A model generated the notes under the pieces. That model was given only the letters and a program-made list of their open reading frames with translations. It had not been told where the DNA came from and did no database searches. DNA of 64,000 nt, taken from Delta-02 sp964513565 (GTDB taxonomy: Bacteria > Desulfobacterota > Syntrophorhabdia > Syntrophorhabdales > Syntrophorhabdaceae). Position numbers and translations under genes: made by a program. The stretch lies in assembly GCA_964513565.1 (NCBI GenBank), contig CAZENE010000004.1, positions 1 to 64,000 on the forward strand, in the 5' to 3' direction. Shown one piece after another: positions 61,579 to 64,000 of this stretch; the first letter of the stretch is position 1, and every line of letters begins with the position of its first letter.

Positions 61579-62790
61579 TTACATTTCTATTAATCCTTTA
61601 CCCTTTGAAAGCAGGCCATACCAGACGGAAAGGTAATCGCGTACCTGTCTGGTTATAAGAAAATTCTTCCGGACGAATTCGCGCGCGTGCTGCCCCATCT
61701 GTTCAGCCATATCGGCGTTATTGAGAAGCTGCCTTATCCTGAAAGCGGTTCCTTCTATGGAATGAACAAGGAACCCTGTCCGGCCGTGGGTTATCTGCAG
61801 GGGTATTCCACCGGCGGCGCCTCCGACAACCGGCTTTGCTTTCCACATGCCTTCCGCAACGGTCAGGCCGAAGCCTTCCTTCAAAGATTTCTGGAGGACC
61901 ACTGTCGACATTCTCTGGAGAGCGTTAATGTCTTTATCGCTGAAAGGCGGAAGGAGCAGGATATGGATATCCGGATCGTCGGCTGCGAAATTTTTGACCT
62001 CATCCAGAACCTCGGCTCCCTCCGGATCATCCGTCGCCGGGCTTCCCGCGAGGACGAGGATGCAGTCATTATATTTCTTGACCATCCTGTAGGCCATTAT
62101 TACTCCCGTGGGGTCTTTGAACCTGTCAAAACGGGAAACTTGCAGGATCAATGGCCTGTCCATGGGAATATTGAGTTTATTGGCGGTTTCCTGAACCTCA
62201 TCGTCAGTCAGTTCCCTGTTCTTTTCGGAAAGAGGGTCGATGGATGGAGGTATGATGAACTCGTTCGCGCACATAGCGCCTGCGAAACGGGCCACGGAAT
62301 AAATTGCGGCATCGAATTTCCTGGCGTACTTCCCGATCGATTCGAAAACATCTTTCTGTGGGTTAGACACATCGATATGACATCGCCAGATCCATACGCT
62401 GTCCTTGCGGAAAGAAATGAGCGGGGCAGGCTGGGGATCGTGAATCAAGACCGCATCGGCATCGAGATCAAGGCTGGCGGCATTGTTTTCATTTACCCGC
62501 ATGTGATGTTCCCACATGCGCCTGTTTATAAATTCGGGGTATCCCTGAAGGGCATTATGTATCTTCTTTGTTATATCGAAAAACATATCGTCTCCGGCGA
62601 TCACTTCCCATCGGGCTTGAATGCCGAGACTTTCCAGCATTGGTATCATTCTTTGCAATATCTCGGCGACGCCGCCCCCTTGCCGGGTGGAATTTACGTG
62701 GAGAAATGTTTTCCCCGAGAGATGATCTGCCAGTTTTTTCAGGAGAAGGATATCTCCCCGCGGGGAGATCCCCCTGTATGACTCTATCAT
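61579..62790 (-). CDS. treT: Trehalose glycosyltransferring synthase-like GT4 enzyme
   Basis: The protein has 403 residues with a two-Rossmann GT4 fold. LHVNSTRQGGGVAEILQRMI is the TreT-type substrate loop; LILQVSRFDRFKDPTGVIMAY, LAGSPATDDPEGAEVL and SLKEGFGLTVAEGMWKAKPVV form the nucleotide-sugar site. TreT joins ADP- or UDP-glucose and glucose to trehalose, and also works in reverse. ATG 62790 overlaps the stop of the DUF5752 gene; the longer frame upstream is antiparallel noise. It gives the cell a second trehalose route beside TreY/TreZ. Confidence 0.88.
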   Translation of the reverse strand: MIESYRGISPRGDILLLKKLADHLSGKTFLHVNSTRQGGGVAEILQRMIPMLESLGIQARWEVIAGDDMFFDITKKIHNALQGYPEFINRRMWEHHMRVNENNAASLDLDADAVLIHDPQPAPLISFRKDSVWIWRCHIDVSNPQKDVFESIGKYARKFDAAIYSVARFAGAMCANEFIIPPSIDPLSEKNRELTDDEVQETANKLNIPMDRPLILQVSRFDRFKDPTGVIMAYRMVKKYNDCILVLAGSPATDDPEGAEVLDEVKNFAADDPDIHILLLPPFSDKDINALQRMSTVVLQKSLKEGFGLTVAEGMWKAKPVVGGAAGGIPLQITHGRTGFLVHSIEGTAFRIRQLLNNADMAEQMGQHAREFVRKNFLITRQVRDYLSVWYGLLSKGKGLIEM

Positions 62791-63476
62791 GTCGTAATCC
62801 CTGTTTTTTCCATGTCTCTGTTCACTTCCTGAAGCACCAGACCGGAAATATGCGAGCGTATTTCCTCCGTATTGTGCATGAATGGGTCTACAGCTCGTAT
62901 TTTCTCTGCCAGCTCCCCTTTGAGCAAACTGTCCTGAAACCATTTTGAGAAATCATCCATCGCTCCGGCAATTCGCTTGCGGGCCTCATAGAAGTGGTAA
63001 TAAATACATTCGTTGTCTATAAATTTCAAAGCAATGAGAAATTCCGCCAGATTGCTTGCCCGGACTCCGGCAGGGAAGACAAAGGTGATGGTCTCATTGA
63101 AGAAGAACTCATCGCCGGATACGGCGGGACGGGGTTCAGGGAACTTCTCCAGGTATGAGTCAATGACAGAAACGAGGGCATTGCGCAGATCGGTTATCCT
63201 TTCGCAATCGTAAGGATCTATGTTGGACAATTGTTCTGCCAGGGCCCTTTCCTCAAGGCTCTCCCCGGCCCATTGCGCAAAATCATTGGTATACTCAAGA
63301 ATATGTTCCTTCAAAAAATACTGGTAAGTATGATGAAATATCGAGTCATCGCTCACTGTTGCGATGACCTCCCGCAGTTGCCTCAAGCTGGACGCCTTCT
63401 TGCCTGTAGATTTTAGCAGGGTAACACATTGACGGAATTCGAATGGCGTGCCCGTCTCGGTGGCCGTTCCTTCCAT
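62787..63476 (-). CDS. DUF5752-family protein
   Basis: The protein has 229 residues with two related halves: SIFHHTYQYFLKEHILEYTN with FAQWAGESLEERALAEQLSN, and ECIYYHFYEARKRIAGAMDD with FSKWFQDSLLKGELAEKIRA. This internal duplication matches DUF5752, regularly found next to TreT-type glycosyltransferases. The role is unknown; a helper or regulatory subunit is plausible. It seems to be the first gene of the trehalose operon. Confidence 0.8.
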   Translation of the reverse strand: MEGTATETGTPFEFRQCVTLLKSTGKKASSLRQLREVIATVSDDSIFHHTYQYFLKEHILEYTNDFAQWAGESLEERALAEQLSNIDPYDCERITDLRNALVSVIDSYLEKFPEPRPAVSGDEFFFNETITFVFPAGVRASNLAEFLIALKFIDNECIYYHFYEARKRIAGAMDDFSKWFQDSLLKGELAEKIRAVDPFMHNTEEIRSHISGLVLQEVNRDMEKTGITT

Positions 63477-63601
63477 GGACTCTCCTTTTTTTATAGGGAT
63501 ATTTCTCTATTCCGCCTCATCTACCACGCGGAACCCGGCATTATGTTCGCTTCCGGACCCCACCTGCAGGCCGCCGCCGGTCCTGACAGGCCCGGCGATC
63601 A

Positions 63602-64000
63602 TCACCCCCCTTCTCCCTGTGATCCTGTAGCAGCCAGGACCGCAGCTAAGGGTGAATCGTCCTGTATAGCTGTTTTCTCAAGACGTTCGTCCATTTGCCT
63701 GACAAGGTCTCTGAATTCCGAACCCTGCCGGGCTTCGACAGGATCAGGAGGGATATTGTTTTCGGCAAGCGGATTCACGGGCTTTCCTTTTATTCTCATT
63801 TCAAAATGAAGATGCGGCCCTGTGGCAAGTCCCGTCGAACCGACATTGCCGATGACATCGCCTTGCTGTACCTTTTTGCCCTGTCGAATAGCCTTTTCGA
63901 TCCGCGACAGGTGCCCGTAGTATGTCGTCCGATCGTGGTTATGAGCTATTATGACCAGGTTTCCGTAACCGGCTCTGTATCCGGCGAAATGGACGCACCC
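63602..64000 (-). CDS. M23-family peptidoglycan endopeptidase, 3' part
   Basis: The gene runs off the right edge; only the last 132 codons are here. They encode the end of a LytM/M23 domain: GYGNLVIIAHNHDRTTYYGH, HLSRIEKAIRQGKKVQQGDV, GNVGSTGLATGPHLHFEMR with the HxH zinc motif, and a 45-residue tail. The enzyme hydrolyses peptide cross-links in the periplasm or is a degenerate amidase activator; the His residues seen here favour an active enzyme. Confidence 0.9.
   Translation of the reverse strand, partial: GCVHFAGYRAGYGNLVIIAHNHDRTTYYGHLSRIEKAIRQGKKVQQGDVIGNVGSTGLATGPHLHFEMRIKGKPVNPLAENNIPPDPVEARQGSEFRDLVRQMDERLEKTAIQDDSPLAAVLAATGSQGEGG

Noticed and set aside
61687..62781. 364-codon plus-strand frame
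   Set aside because: It is antisense to treT, and has no family features; the treT frame explains the region fully.
1..64000. CRISPR arrays, tRNA and rRNA genes
   Set aside because: No spaced identical repeats with unique spacers and no tRNA- or rRNA-like conserved segments were seen by eye; a short tRNA could still be missed without a covariance search.

Overview
The window looks like chromosome from an anaerobic or microaerophilic bacterium, most likely one of the former Deltaproteobacteria (Desulfobacterota). The grounds are gene content only: Hdr/GlcD-type redox proteins, MinD/Mrp ATPases with ferredoxin motifs and NifX domains arranged like the Desulfovibrio orange-protein (ORP) operons, a sigma-54 activator, and a TreY/TreZ/GH57/TreT operon. 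There is no rRNA or tRNA to settle the taxonomy. No rRNA, tRNA, CRISPR array or prophage was recognised.

Region 1 (1-20.2 kb) is an accessory, decaying region. It holds two IS3-family elements, pieces of IS21-type ends and many broken genes (dodecin, TPR protein, two 5'-nucleotidase copies, TauE, persulfide-dioxygenase/rhodanese, superoxide dismutase, YedE and YedF/TusA). Among the wreckage are apparently intact sulfur genes on the minus strand: a sulfur oxygenase reductase (SOR) with all its known active-site residues, two half-size YeeE/YedE sulfur-transport proteins and an SLC13 anion permease with RCK-C domains. A DUF4143 ATPase, a hybrid histidine kinase, a dienelactone-hydrolase/phosphoribosyltransferase pair and a pentapeptide-repeat protein follow.

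Region 2 (20.2-31 kb) is ordinary chromosome: an exported OB-fold-like protein, NAD salvage (pncB, pncA), a Clp1/Grc3-like P-loop kinase, a LapA-like protein, a TauE exporter, a PatB/MalY lyase, a KefB-type antiporter, and an Rnk-like protein that appears to start at ATC.

Region 3 (31-51.3 kb) is the most interesting part. It has an old-yellow-enzyme gene, a DUF364 gene, an HdrB-like/GlcD/HdrD-like operon, and then a sigma-54 activator gene. This gene is flanked by a divergent stand-alone NifX gene and a downstream DUF89 gene. Both flanking genes have good -24/-12 promoters, each placed exactly 14 nt before the start codon and without a Shine-Dalgarno sequence, which predicts leaderless sigma-54 transcripts. 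An ORP-like operon follows: DUF134-NifX, a zinc-ribbon protein, two MinD ATPases with ferredoxin inserts, Mrp-NifX, DUF364, IscU-like, metallo-beta-lactamase fold, then TrmO-like and CoA-disulfide-reductase/rhodanese genes. Both NifX fusions have an internal ribosome site at the domain boundary. I infer a system that builds or senses a metal-sulfur cofactor.

Region 4 (51.3-64 kb, minus strand) has a ClC chloride channel/transporter with CBS domains and a TM-helix protein, then a trehalose/alpha-glucan operon: DUF5752, TreT, a 32-residue membrane peptide, TreZ, a DUF3536 GH57 protein and TreY. The window ends inside an M23 peptidase gene.
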